Assembly (NCBI RefSeq): GCF_000165425.1
Contig: NW_001799619.1
Span: forward strand, 190,578-254,577
Direction of reading: 5' to 3'
Length of the DNA stretch: 64,000 nucleotides
From: Paramecium tetraurelia
Lineage: Eukaryota > Ciliophora > Oligohymenophorea > Peniculida > Parameciidae
A program made the position numbers and the translations under genes. The notes under the pieces were generated by a model. It saw only the letters and a list, made by a program, of their open reading frames with translations, made no database searches and was not told the origin of the DNA. The stretch's first letter is position 1. Every line of letters starts with the position of its first letter. This document shows, one piece after another, positions 11,708 to 23,609 of the stretch.

Positions 11708-13108
11708 TCATTTCGAATCCCTTGCTCTATTATTATTGCAAAAGTGTTAAGAATTATTTAAGGTAATATCACTAGCCTTGAGATCATCATGCTTAACGAA
11801 TGATTCTTGTACCTCTTACTATTCAAATTGTAATTTTGTCTAATTTAAAGTCAGTGTAATATTTTCTGGATGCTTGTAACTTGAATTTTAGTTGAGCTTC
11901 TTTTTCTTAGTACATTATAATAAGACTCTTCCAGTCTAAAATAGGACGATTGGTTGGGTTCCTTCATCAGAAATTTTAAGTAAATCTTGATCTTAGGCTA
12001 GAACATGTGTTCCAAATTTGCTTTTGTTATCTTGAATTCTAATTATGTAATCAGGTGTCTCAGGAGTATGTTTGCTTGTTGGAATTAATTTGAGAATAGC
12101 ATGTGTTCTCGAAACAGATATGTCCCGTAATTTAAAATCACAATCTGGAATTCTACCCTATAAAATTACTAATTTAGAGTACAATTTTTAATTCAGTTTT
12201 TTCTCCGATCTCAACTACATATATCATAGCCTCTTTTGTTGTATCGTCATTTGTAATCTTGAAGGTGATATAGGATGATTTTGGCAATTTAAGAACTGAA
12301 TATGTTTTATCTTAAAATTTGTAAATGCTCCTAAATGTGGCTTTACATATTTCAAAATCTAATCTCTTCCATAGATACTATATAGAATGCTCTTCATATT
12401 TAATTTTCAATTCTATTCGTACCCAACTTTATAGACACTCCAAATGTATGTATTTAACTGATCCTTCACACTTACATGGTCTTATCAAAGGATTAGTTTC
12501 AGTGGCTCTACTTGAAAAGCAGATTGTACAATTAAACACATCGTTTATTGTTTAAACTTCATCTTCCTATTCATCCTAATATTGTGTTGCCTCATCACAG
12601 GGTGTCATAAAAGAATATTCCAATAATTCCATTCTCACTCTTCCTAATTTTATTATGTCTCCTATTTTTAAATCTCTATGCTAATTATATAATTTAATTT
12701 ATACTTCGATGGATGAAAATTAATTGCTTTCTAATTTCAATACCGCCCATAATTTATGATCCTGCTATTCAGATATACAATTTATATAGGCATCCTATTC
12801 ATTCATCGTAATGTTCACCAATTCAGTTGAATTTTCAGCCTATTCCGTTTAGGTTAAAGCCACTAGTTCTTTGTCCACTGTTGCTATTAAAGCTAAAAGA
12901 GAATATCTTATCAAAATACATGAAAAATCAACTTCGATTTCTTTTACAAAATATGAATTGGAATCAAAGTCAAATAATTTATGCTAATTCTCTGGCCAAA
13001 TTACTGCCACTATATGGACTCTAAATTAATAATATTTTCCTACTTGTACGGCATCAAAGTTCTGTTTATTTCATATCTTTTTACTTTTGATGGTGTGCAA
13101 GCTCTCAT
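11708..13108 (-). CDS. RING-CH (RINGv) plus FHA domain protein, about 450 aa
   Basis: A probable E3 ubiquitin ligase with a phosphothreonine reader. A RING-CH finger lies near residues 200-250: CTICFSS...RPCKCEGSVKYIHLECLQSW, the C4HC3 order typical of MARCH-type ligases. An FHA domain follows near 300-410, with GRIPDC, RDISVSRTHAIL (the Arg/Ser/His core of FHA) and KSKFGTHV. Introns at 13021-13043 (23 nt) and 12158-12182 (25 nt) keep the frame. The start at 13108 (MRACTPSKVKRY) gives 451 codons; ATG 13054 (MPYKVHIVAV) is an in-frame alternative. No transmembrane segment is visible, unlike most MARCH proteins, so it is probably soluble. Confidence 0.87.
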
Positions 13109-13198
13109 CTATTAATATATTTTTATTAATTAAATATTTTTGTTATTAAAGTAGGAATCCAATTAATAAACGCTACAGATCCCAAATAGATTGCTTAT

Positions 13199-13441
13199 TC
13201 ACTTCAATTTGTAATAAAATATTTTTAGAAGAATATATAATTTTACAAATAGTTTATAGCTCTCTAAATTTATAAGTCTCTTATTCCTAATACTTATATA
13301 GCTCTATAGAATATGCCTCATTTCTAATTTAGAATTAATTGTTAAGCTTTCCATGTTAATTGTTGTTCTGATTAGCATACAAAATAAAAGTGATTCATTC
13401 AGGTAAATGGCTCTGTTTATTTCAATTACAGATTTTCTTGG
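13199..13441 (-). CDS. Possible small gene or exon, unknown
   Basis: An open minus-strand frame (with TAA/TAG as Gln) reads INRAIYLNESLLFCMLI and LEMRHILQSYISIRNKR, ending at TGA 13201-13199; ATGs occur at 13378 and 13354. Composition looks coding, but no complete model with a proper first exon was found. It lies just upstream of the RING-CH/FHA gene on the same strand. Doubtful. Confidence 0.3.
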
Positions 13442-13611
13442 CTGATATCAATCATTTAAATATTCAGTAGAATTAAATTACTTCTGTATAACATCATGCA
13501 ACTCTCATTTTTATTAAATAGATAAATGAAAATTATTATTAAGTCAAGAACTTTTTTAAGAACCTAATAATTTGGTATTTTATTTTTTCCACTTAAAAAA
13601 ATGTAGAACAA

Positions 13612-15221
13612 ATGAGAAAGAGTTTCTAAATAATTTTTGGAATTGATAGCCGTAAAGAAAAAAGAGAACCAATTATTTAAGAGAGAGTTTAACAAGAGTT
13701 TGTGTTTGATTCTTAAAAGAGTGAATAGCATTAAAACTAATTTTTAATGATGAATCTATAAAGAAAGAGAACTAACCAATATTTATATGCTTCAGAAAGA
13801 TTAAGGTCAATTTATCAAATTAAAATATAATCTAATGGATTTGAAAAGATTCCTATCATAGCTTATCCAAAAGATAATACAGAAGTAATTGGATTATTTC
13901 AAGTCATGGAAAAAAGTAAATTTGAATTTGAATCATGCTAGATGGAATTAGTAAGATCATTTTCCTCATAAGGAGAGCCTCGATAGTGGATCATTATTTG
14001 GTGAAAAATTAGCTCAAAAAAGTGCAATTATAATGACTTGTGTTAGTAAGGAAGACTTTAGACCTTACTATGCTTAAGAACAGAGTCAGGATAATGATAA
14101 TATCTAATCTTAGTCTTCATAACAGCATCATAAGAAAATAAAGTAGCCCAAAAAGCAATAAACTATTTTTGGCCTAAACAAATCTAAAGTAGAATTTATA
14201 AGAGAAGATAAAGAATAAAAATCTTAATATAATAATTCAGAATCTCACTTTAAAAGATTAGGCGGAATATTGGAGGATTATATTCTATTCTATTGCCCTC
14301 TTTTTTAAAAGATGAAAGTGTTCATAACAAAGTCGTTCAAGATAAAAGTTTTGAGGAAAAGATGTTCAATCTAATAATAAATTCTCAAAAATATCTAAAT
14401 TGAATTTTCAAATTTGAACAAGATAAAATTTACTAATGATTTATATTTTGAGTTAAATGATTCATTCTAATAGATTGGTTTAAAAAAAACTAATTCTTAA
14501 ATAAATTCTGATGATTAAACTAGTAGAAGGAAAATAACAAATACAAAATCAAATTAAATCAAATTCTGTAATGAAAAAAATCCATTCATCATCTGGGATG
14601 ATGATAATCTTTCATTAAACAATAGATTTTCAACTCCTTGGTAGAGTTCAAACCTTATGAAAGTTTTTTTTAATGAATTTGATGATTATAATAGAATTTC
14701 TGAAAATATATAATTTGAAGATAATGGAAAATAATTGGAAAATCAAGAAAAAAGATGATCCTCTTCTATTGAATAATATGGAAATATCTCATTTGGTAAT
14801 TGCGATCTCGATTTATCTAAAGATCAATAATTAAGAAAAAATGAAAAATGAGGAGGGCTCTCCTTAAATTTAATAGTTATTTGACACTTTTGTAAACTCA
14901 AAGTTTAATTTTGAAAATCATACTCCCATATCAAAAGAAAAAGCAATAAATAAATAACAACAAATAGATTTCTCAGAACGAACACCTGTATTTAAATAAT
15001 AAGAAGTTAAAAACTAAACTTTCAACTAAGATAAAAATGATAAAACTTAAAGAGAATCACCATTTAGTCCAAAATCAAAAAATAATAAATTATTGGATAA
15101 AAAAAGAAGAGAATAGAAATTTTAAGGAATAAATAAAAAAAATCTTGCATTGGAATTTGATTCTCAAGAAAATTAATCTCCAAATAGATCTAAAAATAAC
15201 TAATTATAAGTAATTCAATGA
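13612..15221 (+). CDS. Asn/Ser/Lys-rich unknown protein (one unresolved frame change)
   Basis: ATG 13612 (MRKSFQIIFGIDSRK) leads through a clear 22-nt intron (GTAAGA...CATAAG, about 13950-13971) into a long frame of low-complexity sequence rich in Asn, Ser, Lys and Gln, with patches such as GLNKSKVEFIRED and NPFIIWDDDNLSL. Around 14650-14757 the frame must shift by one to continue (SPFSPKSKNN, KRREQKFQ) to TGA 15219-15221. No canonical intron provides that shift; a run of eight T lies at the place. SP/TP sites suggest phosphorylation. The last 7 nt overlap the 3' end of the convergent gene. Function unknown. Confidence 0.55.
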
Positions 15222-16027
15222 TCATGTGTTTTGAATGTAAATAGCAAATTTGTATTATTACTATCAGTATGATGTGATTTTTTCTTTTATTACCATTGTT
15301 CTAATTCTACAATTTTTTAATCCTTTCTTGTTATTTATCTTTCAAATTATCTTTTTAATCTAGTTTCCTATTCTTCCAATTCAAATTCTAAAAATTAATT
15401 TAAATTATACACATTTATTGTTTTTAATCATTTAACTACTTTGAGAGAATTTCTTGAAATAATTTTTATTATTCCTTTAGATCAGTCTCTAATCTTTACA
15501 CTTGCGACTCTAATGATTATATTTAGACTTTATCATTTTAAGAGGTTCTGAATTTATTTTAAGATATACTTTCTTAATTGAGTGTTTTCTTCTTCCAATA
15601 TCTTGATTTTATTTCCATAATGCTATTCAATAGTTTTTAGTCTTTCGACGATATTAATAGAGGAACTTGCTTGATTTGGCGATGACACTCCTGAATTTAT
15701 TGGACTGTTAACAACAATAGATTATTGTTATGGCTGATTCTTTTCAAAAGTTTATGTTTTTATTTATTGTCTGCTTCTAAAGATTCTATAGGAGTTGGCA
15801 TTTTCTATAATATCAGACTTTTTTAAATGAGAATTCTCCAGATTCGAAACAGGTGTATATTGAATATTGTTAATAATTTCCTCTTACTATTTCGTAGGTT
15901 ATTCTGAGTTGGCTATGGATTTCGGTAGTGTTCTTTTTATAGTATTTATATTTGATTCCTTAAGTAATTTTAGAATAGTTTCATCGAATTTGTGGAGATA
16001 TGTATTCACCTATTCTAACTTCTTCAT
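15215..16027 (-). CDS. Coiled-coil protein, 255 aa
   Basis: Two introns (22 nt GTATAT...ATTCAG and 23 nt GTATAA...TTTTAG) give exactly 256 codons from ATG 16027 (MKKLEQVNTYLHKF). The N-terminal half is Gln/Asn/Ser rich. The C-terminal half is a coiled coil with heptads such as VERLKTIEQHY, QSLESQVQRLETDLKEQQ and EFELEEQETRLKRQFERQ. It ends HDH before TGA 15217-15215. Probably a structural or adaptor protein. It lies 29 nt downstream of the RGG gene in tandem. Confidence 0.78.
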
Positions 16028-16056
16028 TTAAATTATTAATATATATTTAATTGATA

Positions 16057-16606
16057 TCATTTTTCATTATTAGCTTCTTGAGTAGGCTTTTCATTCTTTG
16101 TTTAATCACCTTTCCTCCAATAATTATCTAAGGCCTATTCCATTTTGGATTTTCCTAAATAATAAAAGATGTGATATACTTTGTAGATCCTTGGCTATTT
16201 TATAAACATCTGAATTAATTCTATTCTTTCTTCCAGTTTTGATGAACCTTTATTTCTTTTCACCCTACCCAATTATAATAAGATTTACATTCTAATTATT
16301 TTATTTGAACCCAAATCTTCTTCTTCGCTATGTATTTTGTTATGTAAATCCTTATCCTTTTTAATTTCCTCTTCCTCTTTGAGGTCTTCCTCCTCTACTT
16401 TAATTTTGGTTTCTTGGTCTATTGTAACCTGAACTTTAATTTTAATTTGATGATCTCCTAAACTAATTATCTTTAAAGTTTCCTTGTTGATTATTGGACC
16501 TGTAATTATTATTTCTATTTCCTCTGAAATTTTAATTTCCTCCTCTGAATGGTCTGCTATTAGTATTTCCACCTCTCCTTTTCCAAGTCCCGCTAAATTA
16601 TCTCAT
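16057..16606 (-). CDS. RGG-rich RNA-binding type protein, about 166 aa
   Basis: The N-terminal 100 residues are an Arg/Gly/Asn/Gln-rich tract with many RGG or RG units (KRRGGNTN, PFRGGNQNFRGNRN, QSRGGRPQRGRGNQKGQG). The C-terminus is a short helical motif, MEQALDNYWRKGDQ, resembling the C-terminal LDxxLDxY motif of mRNA-export adaptors such as ALYREF and CHTOP. Introns are GTATAT...TTTAG (25 nt) and probably 16265-16288 (24 nt); with both removed there are 167 codons. A role in binding and exporting mRNA is plausible but inferred. RGG proteins are usually methylated by PRMT1. No RRM domain is present. Confidence 0.78.
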
Positions 16607-16710
16607 AAATAAATTATACGAATCAATTAATCGATTTTTCAAAACTATATATACATCAGGAATAAGAGATTTGTTTAGAACATACAAAAATTACAGACAT
16701 TTCATAACAA

Positions 16711-17214
16711 TCATAATTTAAACTTTTCCAATTGTTCCACCATCTATTATGTGTCAGTGACTGAAGACTTAAGTTTGATGATCCAATAACTTAGAAAGCT
16801 TTGTAATTCGCATTTCATTTGACAAAATCTTTATTCATAATTTTCATCTGGTTTCAATTTCTTCTTTTGAGTTTCATTAATCAACTCTTATGGCTAAGCC
16901 TTCTTTATTATCTTTATTTCAAATGTTTATTTATTTGGTTATTCTGTGCTAGGCTAAACAAAGGTCTAAGTTGGAATTGCATTTTGAGTGTTTTTATCAA
17001 TTTACTATGTTTGAGAACTCTATTGCTATTCTGATATATTCTTTAATTATGAGGCCATTGCCACTTATTTATCCAGGTTTGCCACTCCTTTAGTATCCTC
17101 TATTATCTATAGCAATTATCTGATTTTTTCACTTTCAGATCTAAACACCGTTTGAGGCTTCACTTTTTTACAATACGCCCTTTTAATAGCTTTTTTTGGT
17201 TGATTCTGATCCAT
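16711..17214 (-). CDS. Unknown protein, 167 aa, single exon
   Basis: An uninterrupted frame of 168 codons from ATG 17214 (MDQNQPKKAIKRAYC) to TGA 16713-16711 (end VEQLEKFKL). It is hydrophilic and Gln/Lys rich, with a short possible coiled coil at the C-terminus, no membrane segment and no recognised domain. It sits 104 nt upstream of the RGG gene on the same strand; a link between the two is not supported by anything but proximity. Confidence 0.7.
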
Positions 17215-17453
17215 CTTTCGAATATAGTTTGATTAGACAACTTAAATAATATTTCATGCTATAACAAATTCCTAAATTGAAAAGGTAAAATAAAACAATG
17301 CTTTGTAAATTGCCTTTATATAATATTCAAAAATAAACATATTATTTGTTATAAATTTTGACTTTTGCAAAATTAAAAAAGAGTTAATACCCTCTGAGAT
17401 CTTTAATAAAGAGGATAAAAAAGATATGATTAATATTATTAAATAAATATATT

Positions 17454-18787
17454 TCACTTTAAAATTTATCTAGGGGTGTTCAGGGTATTCAATTTAGCCA
17501 AAAGGAGATTTTTTTAATTGGCATCAACATGCACAGTTGTATTTTTATTTGCCAATAAGCTCACAATCAAATTTCTAATTATTAAGCAATAAATTACTTG
17601 TTTTATTGATTTACATGAAAAGTATTTGCTTTGAATTCCCTCTTTTAATTGAATCGTTATTTTTAGTATTAGATATTTCTAGTTGTTTTTGGTGATTCAA
17701 TATGTTTTTAGAGACTCCTTAAAGAAGTATTACCAGTGATTGGTTTTGTATTCATTTAATTTCTTAATTCTAGTTTTACTTTAACTCTTTATTGTACTGT
17801 AATAATAATTAATTTTACATAAGGTTAAAATCTGAGCATGGTGGGTTTTGGGTGAATTACCAGTATTATCAGAGGTTTAAAAATTTTATATTAGATCGCT
17901 CTTTTTCTATAATAAATTCTAAAATTTATATTGTCTAGGTGTTTCACTGGTGGCTTTTTATTAATTTATAAGTGAATTAATATTTTTAAGTTTCTCATGT
18001 GTTATGAATTATTGCAATCTTTCTTCCTTTATAATGCATTGCTAATTATGGAATACTTATTGTAAATTAGGTTGTTTTTTCATTGAATTAGCATTTAAAA
18101 CTGAAACAATTGCATTTATATCACTTTGTTAAGTTTGTGTCCTTTATTTTAACTCGGTAGTCAATTCATCCAAAACATTACCAACAACAACTCCTGATTC
18201 CTGGGATGATTTTGGAGAACTTTAGGATTCTTAAGGCTATTCTCCTACAATGCCTTTTGGAGTTCTGTTTGGATTTTATTGGTTTTCTTATTCAATGATA
18301 TGTTGTATTTTATAGTACTCTAATTTTCTCCTTTGATTGTAAAATTCATTTAAAATGATAACAATTTATTCATTAACGGCCCACCTTGGAATATCCTTAT
18401 GAAACTGCAAATGTAATGAGTTATGATTACCTTATAGAATTCAACTAAAATCTTAATCTTCTTTGGATATGATGATACCGTGTATAGTTTCTTACAGTGT
18501 TCGGCTTCTTCATCATATTATTACAAATCCTTTGAAAATTTGAATATACTATACTTTAAACCAAATTGTGGCCTTGGTTGGTTAGTTGATTATCAAATCA
18601 TTAACTACTTTAGTGTAATAATAGTTTTGAGATTCAGCGTATTTATTATAAAGGGAGGAAGTGATCCTTTATGATAGAGAGACTTTCTTAAATAATAATC
18701 TAACAATGCTCTACCTTTCATTCTATACTTATCTTGATTTTTCCCATACAATACCTTTCTGCTTGGATTACAAATAAGGCATTCCAT
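17454..18787 (-). CDS. Unknown protein, 399 aa, five introns
   Basis: ATG 18787 (MECLICNPSRK) is followed by a 32-nt intron (GTATTG...AGTATAG), then introns of 25, 26, 28 and 23 nt; the spliced length is exactly 400 codons, ending at TGA 17456-17454 (TPRQILK). The first 150 residues look globular and helical (LFKKVSLSQRITSSLYNKY, VSSYPKKIKILVEFYKFH, PRWAVNEQIVIILNEFY). The remainder is Gln/Asn/Ser rich and likely disordered. The CxxC at the very start is isolated. No known family is recognised. Confidence 0.75.
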
Positions 18788-19053
18788 TTTGAAATAAATA
18801 ATTTTAAATTAAATCAAATAACTTGCATAAAAATATATTAGTAAATAAGTTACTACTTAATTTTAATTGAATAAAATTATTAATAGAAGAAAAGCAGAAT
18901 AAATAGCTGAAGTGAAAACCTAATAAAGCTTAGAATTAAGTATTTGACTATATGATTCTGATTGTGTTTTTGATTATATATTTATAATTTATATTTTTAT
19001 ACTCATCATATGAAAAGTATGTAATAATAAATAGATTTCTAATTTATTAATTT

Positions 19054-19851
19054 ATGAAATAATCCCACCAGAATAGAATGCTCTACAAATTGCTTTAATC
19101 AAAGTCATTACGCAGTATGTTTTCTCCTGGCAAGGAATCGATCATAACGGATCCAAATAGAGTCAAGGAAAAATGTCTCAAACACAACTTGAAAGTATTG
19201 ATACTAATAGAATAGGCTAGATTTAGTTACAACACTTAATAATTATGTGAAATATGTGCTATTGAGTGTGCATATGATCACCAACAATTATAGCATATAA
19301 AGAGTGGAATAATTTTGCATCCATTTTAAGAATTAAAGAGTGGAACGGCGAAAACAGAATTTGTGCAATTAAGTGAAAAAGTAAAAGAATTAAAAAATTG
19401 CAAATAAAAGTAAAGCATCTTAATGCAATTTACTAATTAGTTGGAATTGGTTTAAGCTAAAGTTCAATCATTATTTGAGTAGGTTAATGTAATTAATACA
19501 TATGGAATAACAAGATTTTAGGAAATATAGATTAAACAAATTTGTAAAAAGCTGGAGTATAGATTATTAGAATTAACACGTAATAGACAATCAGTTTCAA
19601 CTTACAATTATCATTAATTTTAAATAAAATTAAATAACTATTAAGATGATATATTATTAATGAAAAAGGATATTGAAGACAATTTAGAGAGCATCATAAA
19701 TAAGATGGAAATAGTTCCATTAAATGAAATAATCCAAAAATATCAAATGAAATTAGACTTTTATGAGAGTGAATGCAATTAGACAAGACAATTATATTAA
19801 TAAATATTGAATATGTTTTATATAGAATTATAGAGAATGAGTAAATAATGA
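19054..19851 (+). CDS. B-box-like finger plus coiled coil, about 265 aa
   Basis: Single exon. ATG 19054 (MKQSHQNRMLYKLL) and ATG 19078 are in the same frame; I use the first. Near residue 55-75, CEICAIECAYDHQQLQHI followed by a later His gives a C-x2-C...C...H pattern like a B-box zinc finger. The rest is a long coiled coil (for example QLSEKVKELKNCKQKQ, KDIEDNLESIINKMEIV). This order resembles the B-box/coiled-coil part of TRIM-type proteins but without a RING at the front. It ends at TGA 19849-19851, 16 nt before the next ATG in tandem. The finger assignment is by eye only. Confidence 0.7.
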
Positions 19852-19867
19852 ATATAAATAATTTTAT

Positions 19868-22800
19868 ATGAATCATCAAAGATAATTCCAAAGTTTGAGA
19901 AGTGTCCCAGATGTCCAGGAAACTGATGAAGTGGAAGATCGAGTATTTTATCAGATGGTAGGGACAACACAATAAGAATCCCATTTAGTAGCAAATAGTG
20001 ATCGCGCATCTATTGAAGAATGGATGAAATTACAACAAAGTCTAAAAGAAGAGCAATACAAAATGAGATAAGAAGATGAACTAAAAAACAAATTGTTAGA
20101 TGAATTAAAGCAGGAAAGCAAGAATTATTACTAAACCTACATAAATGTATTGATGGAGAGCAATATGAATCAAGAGCATAAGACATTGGAAGAATCCACA
20201 TCAAGGTTATTTAGGAATGCAGAAACCAACGTTAAATTGATATTTGAAAAACTATCAAATACAAAGGTATGTTCTGCCATATTCCAACATCACAATAATA
20301 CAATTCGAACTACAGAAATCGAGACACTCATAAGAACATTCATAAATAGTATCTATGATAACATTGCGTGTGGATCTATGTGGAAATAGCCAATTTTGAA
20401 ATTAATTAGTGAAATAATAACAACGGAAGTCAATAGATAAGAATTTCCTGAATTTTTGTGGGATAGAGAAGATACTTTGACTCAATTTATTATGAAGGAA
20501 TTTACTAAAAGACCTGAAAATGTCAAATATACTAAAGTTATCTTCAAAAACTCTTTGATTCAAATCACAAAAGTTGATAAGTTTCTTGATTTAGACAAAA
20601 GGAAAATTGCAGACAAATTACGCGAAATTATGAAAGAAAAAGATAAAAAATAAAAAGAAGAAAAACAATCATTGAATTCTTCTGCTTTTATTGTTAAGCA
20701 AGTGCCCTTGATGTTAAATTCCTCTCAAAAATTACCTCAAAGATAAATACCAATCATTACACCTATCAGAAACATAGAAATGCCCTAATAAAATATGACA
20801 CTCTATTATGCAAATTTAATTAAATAATATGATCAATCAAAGAAATCTAATATCAAAAATTCAAGAAGAAATTAAAACCAATTAGCTGAATTTTCATTAA
20901 AGGTGCTTCAATTTGGAGAAGAATAAAGGTAAGCCAAATTCTTAACCATGGAAAGGAGAAGTGTTGCTCCAATTCAAGAATCTCAGTCTGAATCTCCTAT
21001 TCGAAAATTATCCAAAGTTTATAGCCACAGCAATAAATCTGATCAATATATGAATAATGAAATTAATAGTGTATTGATTGCTTGTATAGATAAATTTAAA
21101 CAGCTTGTTAATAATATCATGGAAAACATCTTTAAGAATATCTACCTAATACCTTAAGGTATTCGTATCATTTGCAAAATGATTCAAATTACAATCTTAA
21201 AAAAGTTTCCAGATGCCACTGAATAACAAATCCAAGAAAATATCTTTAGCTTCTTATTTAATGTTTGGTTAATACCTCAATTAGTATTTCCAAAATAATA
21301 TTCTTCTTTTAAATATATTCGTGAAGATCATGAAAATACAATTTAGCAGATTCATACGATTATTAAAAAAATGATTAGGAACCAAAAGTATAATGAGGAT
21401 CCCCAATACAATAGATTAAATTAGTATATGTAAGATTTGCAGCCTTCTCTTAAAGATTATCTTCAAGAGATTTTAAATTTATGTCCTGATTCTGTTAATG
21501 CCATAATAAACGATACGAATAAAATAGATGGAATACTGTCTAATTGTGTTTGCATAGCTTTAGATGAAATTAAAAGTCTCTGTTAATTACTATAGGATAT
21601 GAAGACTTTCAAAACAGAATCTTCAGATCTTTAAAAAGTCATTAATTAACTTGTAAGTTTGGCCACAAGAACTTTGGAAATTGATAGACACGAAAACATA
21701 TTTAGACAACAACACAATCTATAAGCTTAATAATAAATTTATGCTCTTATTCTAAACTTCTCTATTCCCAATAATATTGTGTATTAAGAGTAGGTGCAAC
21801 CTTTGAAGAAGATAAAAGATGAAAATTTGAGAAATTAAAGGAAACTTATAAATGCTTTAATGAAGTGTTTGATAGATATTTAAGATTTAGCTACGTCTAC
21901 ATCCGGAAATTAAGAAGAAGCTAGTCTTAAACGAGTACTTACTAATTTCGTTGATGTATATATTTATATTATACCTAAAGAAATACACTTATTTGGATGA
22001 CAAAAAAACTGTATTCTAAATTAAGTATGTATTGGAATAGCTTAAGTTATAAAGTCAAGGGGAATTGTAAAGTAATTTAAAAAATATTTACTAAATTTTA
22101 AATTAGGAATTTCAAGAACGCTCAATGATGTTGACTGAACACATTCAATAAACGAAATATCAATTATTGAGTGCAAAGTATAATATTAAGAAAAATTATG
22201 AAGTGATGAGAGAGTCATTTGAATAATTAAGCCAAGAGAAACGATAAAAACAATTATATGAATTCATTGAAAAGACTCCCTTGGCTTTATGTGTCACATC
22301 ACCAAAAACAAGGGAAGGCTTATTTTCAATGAAGGCTCACAAACTCAGAAATACTAACAACGAAGCTTTGGATGATCAGTAAATTTGGGTAGAACAATAG
22401 AGCGAGTGTATTCACAATGCAATTAATCTGGAATTCATTAAATAAATTGTTGGCGGTGCCAGTCCTAATGACTAGAAAAAGAATTCTGAATTTTCGAATT
22501 CTCATTGTTCTGATATCAAATAATTTATTGAAAACTTCTCCTCTCTTTAAGAAGTAAAGGAAGCAGTGATTTCTGGAGAAGATAAAGCTGGTGTGAAAAA
22601 TGCATATTTTGAATTTATATAGGCTTTAGCAGCCTTTTTGAAAGGCAAGAATGAAATGAAAATAGATGAGATCTAAATGATGGATATGCTTGAGAAGTAT
22701 GTCAGTAAGCGTGTTTATGATAAGTAATATTTAAGCATTATTGAAAATAGAGTCTATCCAAAGGAGAGAACATACAAAGACGCAGGTCTTTATTTTAGAA

Positions 22801-23313
22801 TCAAATCTTTGGAATGGGTGGGCTATGATCATTTAGAAATAATTAAATAGAATAGAGTAGATGAAATGTGGGATTTAGCAGTTGAAGGTAATCACTATTC
22901 TCCAATGTTATATAGCTTTGTTGAACATCGATAATTGCAAGACTGCTGTAAATAAATTAGAAGCCATGATTTAATGTTCAAAAATCATGAATGACGTTCT
23001 TAAATTAACGTCATTGAAAGAGGAGGCTACCTCTGCAGATACTGTATTACCAATTCTTATTTACATTCTGATTAAAGCTGCTCCCTAAAGATTGCATAGC
23101 AACTTAAACTTTGTTTCACTATTTTTAGACAAAAGTAAAACTGTGAGTCAGTAAGGCTATTGTTTGACTTAATTACAATTGGCCATACAATGGTTAGAAG
23201 AAGTAGATCATAAACTATTGAAAATGGATTAGATGAACTTCCTTGAGTAATTCTTTTCTTTATTTATAGAACAATAACTAAAGCTGAGATTAGATATGGT
23301 ATACATTATTTGA
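19868..23313 (+). CDS. RasGAP plus VPS9 protein (GAPVD1/RME-6 type), 1,132 aa
   Basis: Combines a GTPase-activating domain for Ras-like proteins with a guanine-nucleotide exchange domain for Rab5-like proteins, as in metazoan GAPVD1/RME-6, which acts in endocytosis. The RasGAP region is residues ~110-545 (AETNVKLIFEKLSNTKVCS ... YLIPQGIRIICKMIQ ... FLFNVWLIPQLVFPK). VPS9 lies near the C-terminus, ~1010-1110 (ATSADTVLPILIYILIKAAP, RLHSNLNFVSLFL). Introns at 21956-21980 and 22920-22941 give 1,133 codons. The classic Arg finger of RasGAP could not be placed by eye. It lies 16 nt downstream of the B-box-like gene. Confidence 0.88.
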
Positions 23314-23609
23314 AGAGAAGAAATAGATCAGAGAGAATTTCAATGCCTTTAAATAAAATTTAAGCACTTATCAATTGATTTAAATTTCAAATTATAGATA
23401 TTTAACTTAATAAATTTTAAAATATTCCATTAAAGAAAAAACTAGTAAAAATTGCTATTACTTATATCATTTTAATATGTAATTAATTTGTGATTGTTTT
23501 AATTATACTAATATTCTAACTCTATTCAATAACTGTAATTTTAAATAATAAAATTTATTTAACTAAAATAAATAACTATTTATATATATAAAATATTATT
23601 TTTATTTTA

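Noticed and set aside
16285-16572. Standard-code minus-strand frame rich in Glu, Ile and Lys (95 aa)
   Set aside because: It overlaps the RGG gene in another frame of the same strand; Glu/Lys/Ile strings are what shifted RGG codons give. The RGG frame has the correct introns and ends.
17272-17457. Minus-strand frame with a hydrophobic, signal-like N-terminus
   Set aside because: It begins with GTG, not ATG, at the stop of the upstream gene, and ciliate nuclear genes start with ATG. The A/T-rich spacer alone can give such hydrophobic sequence.
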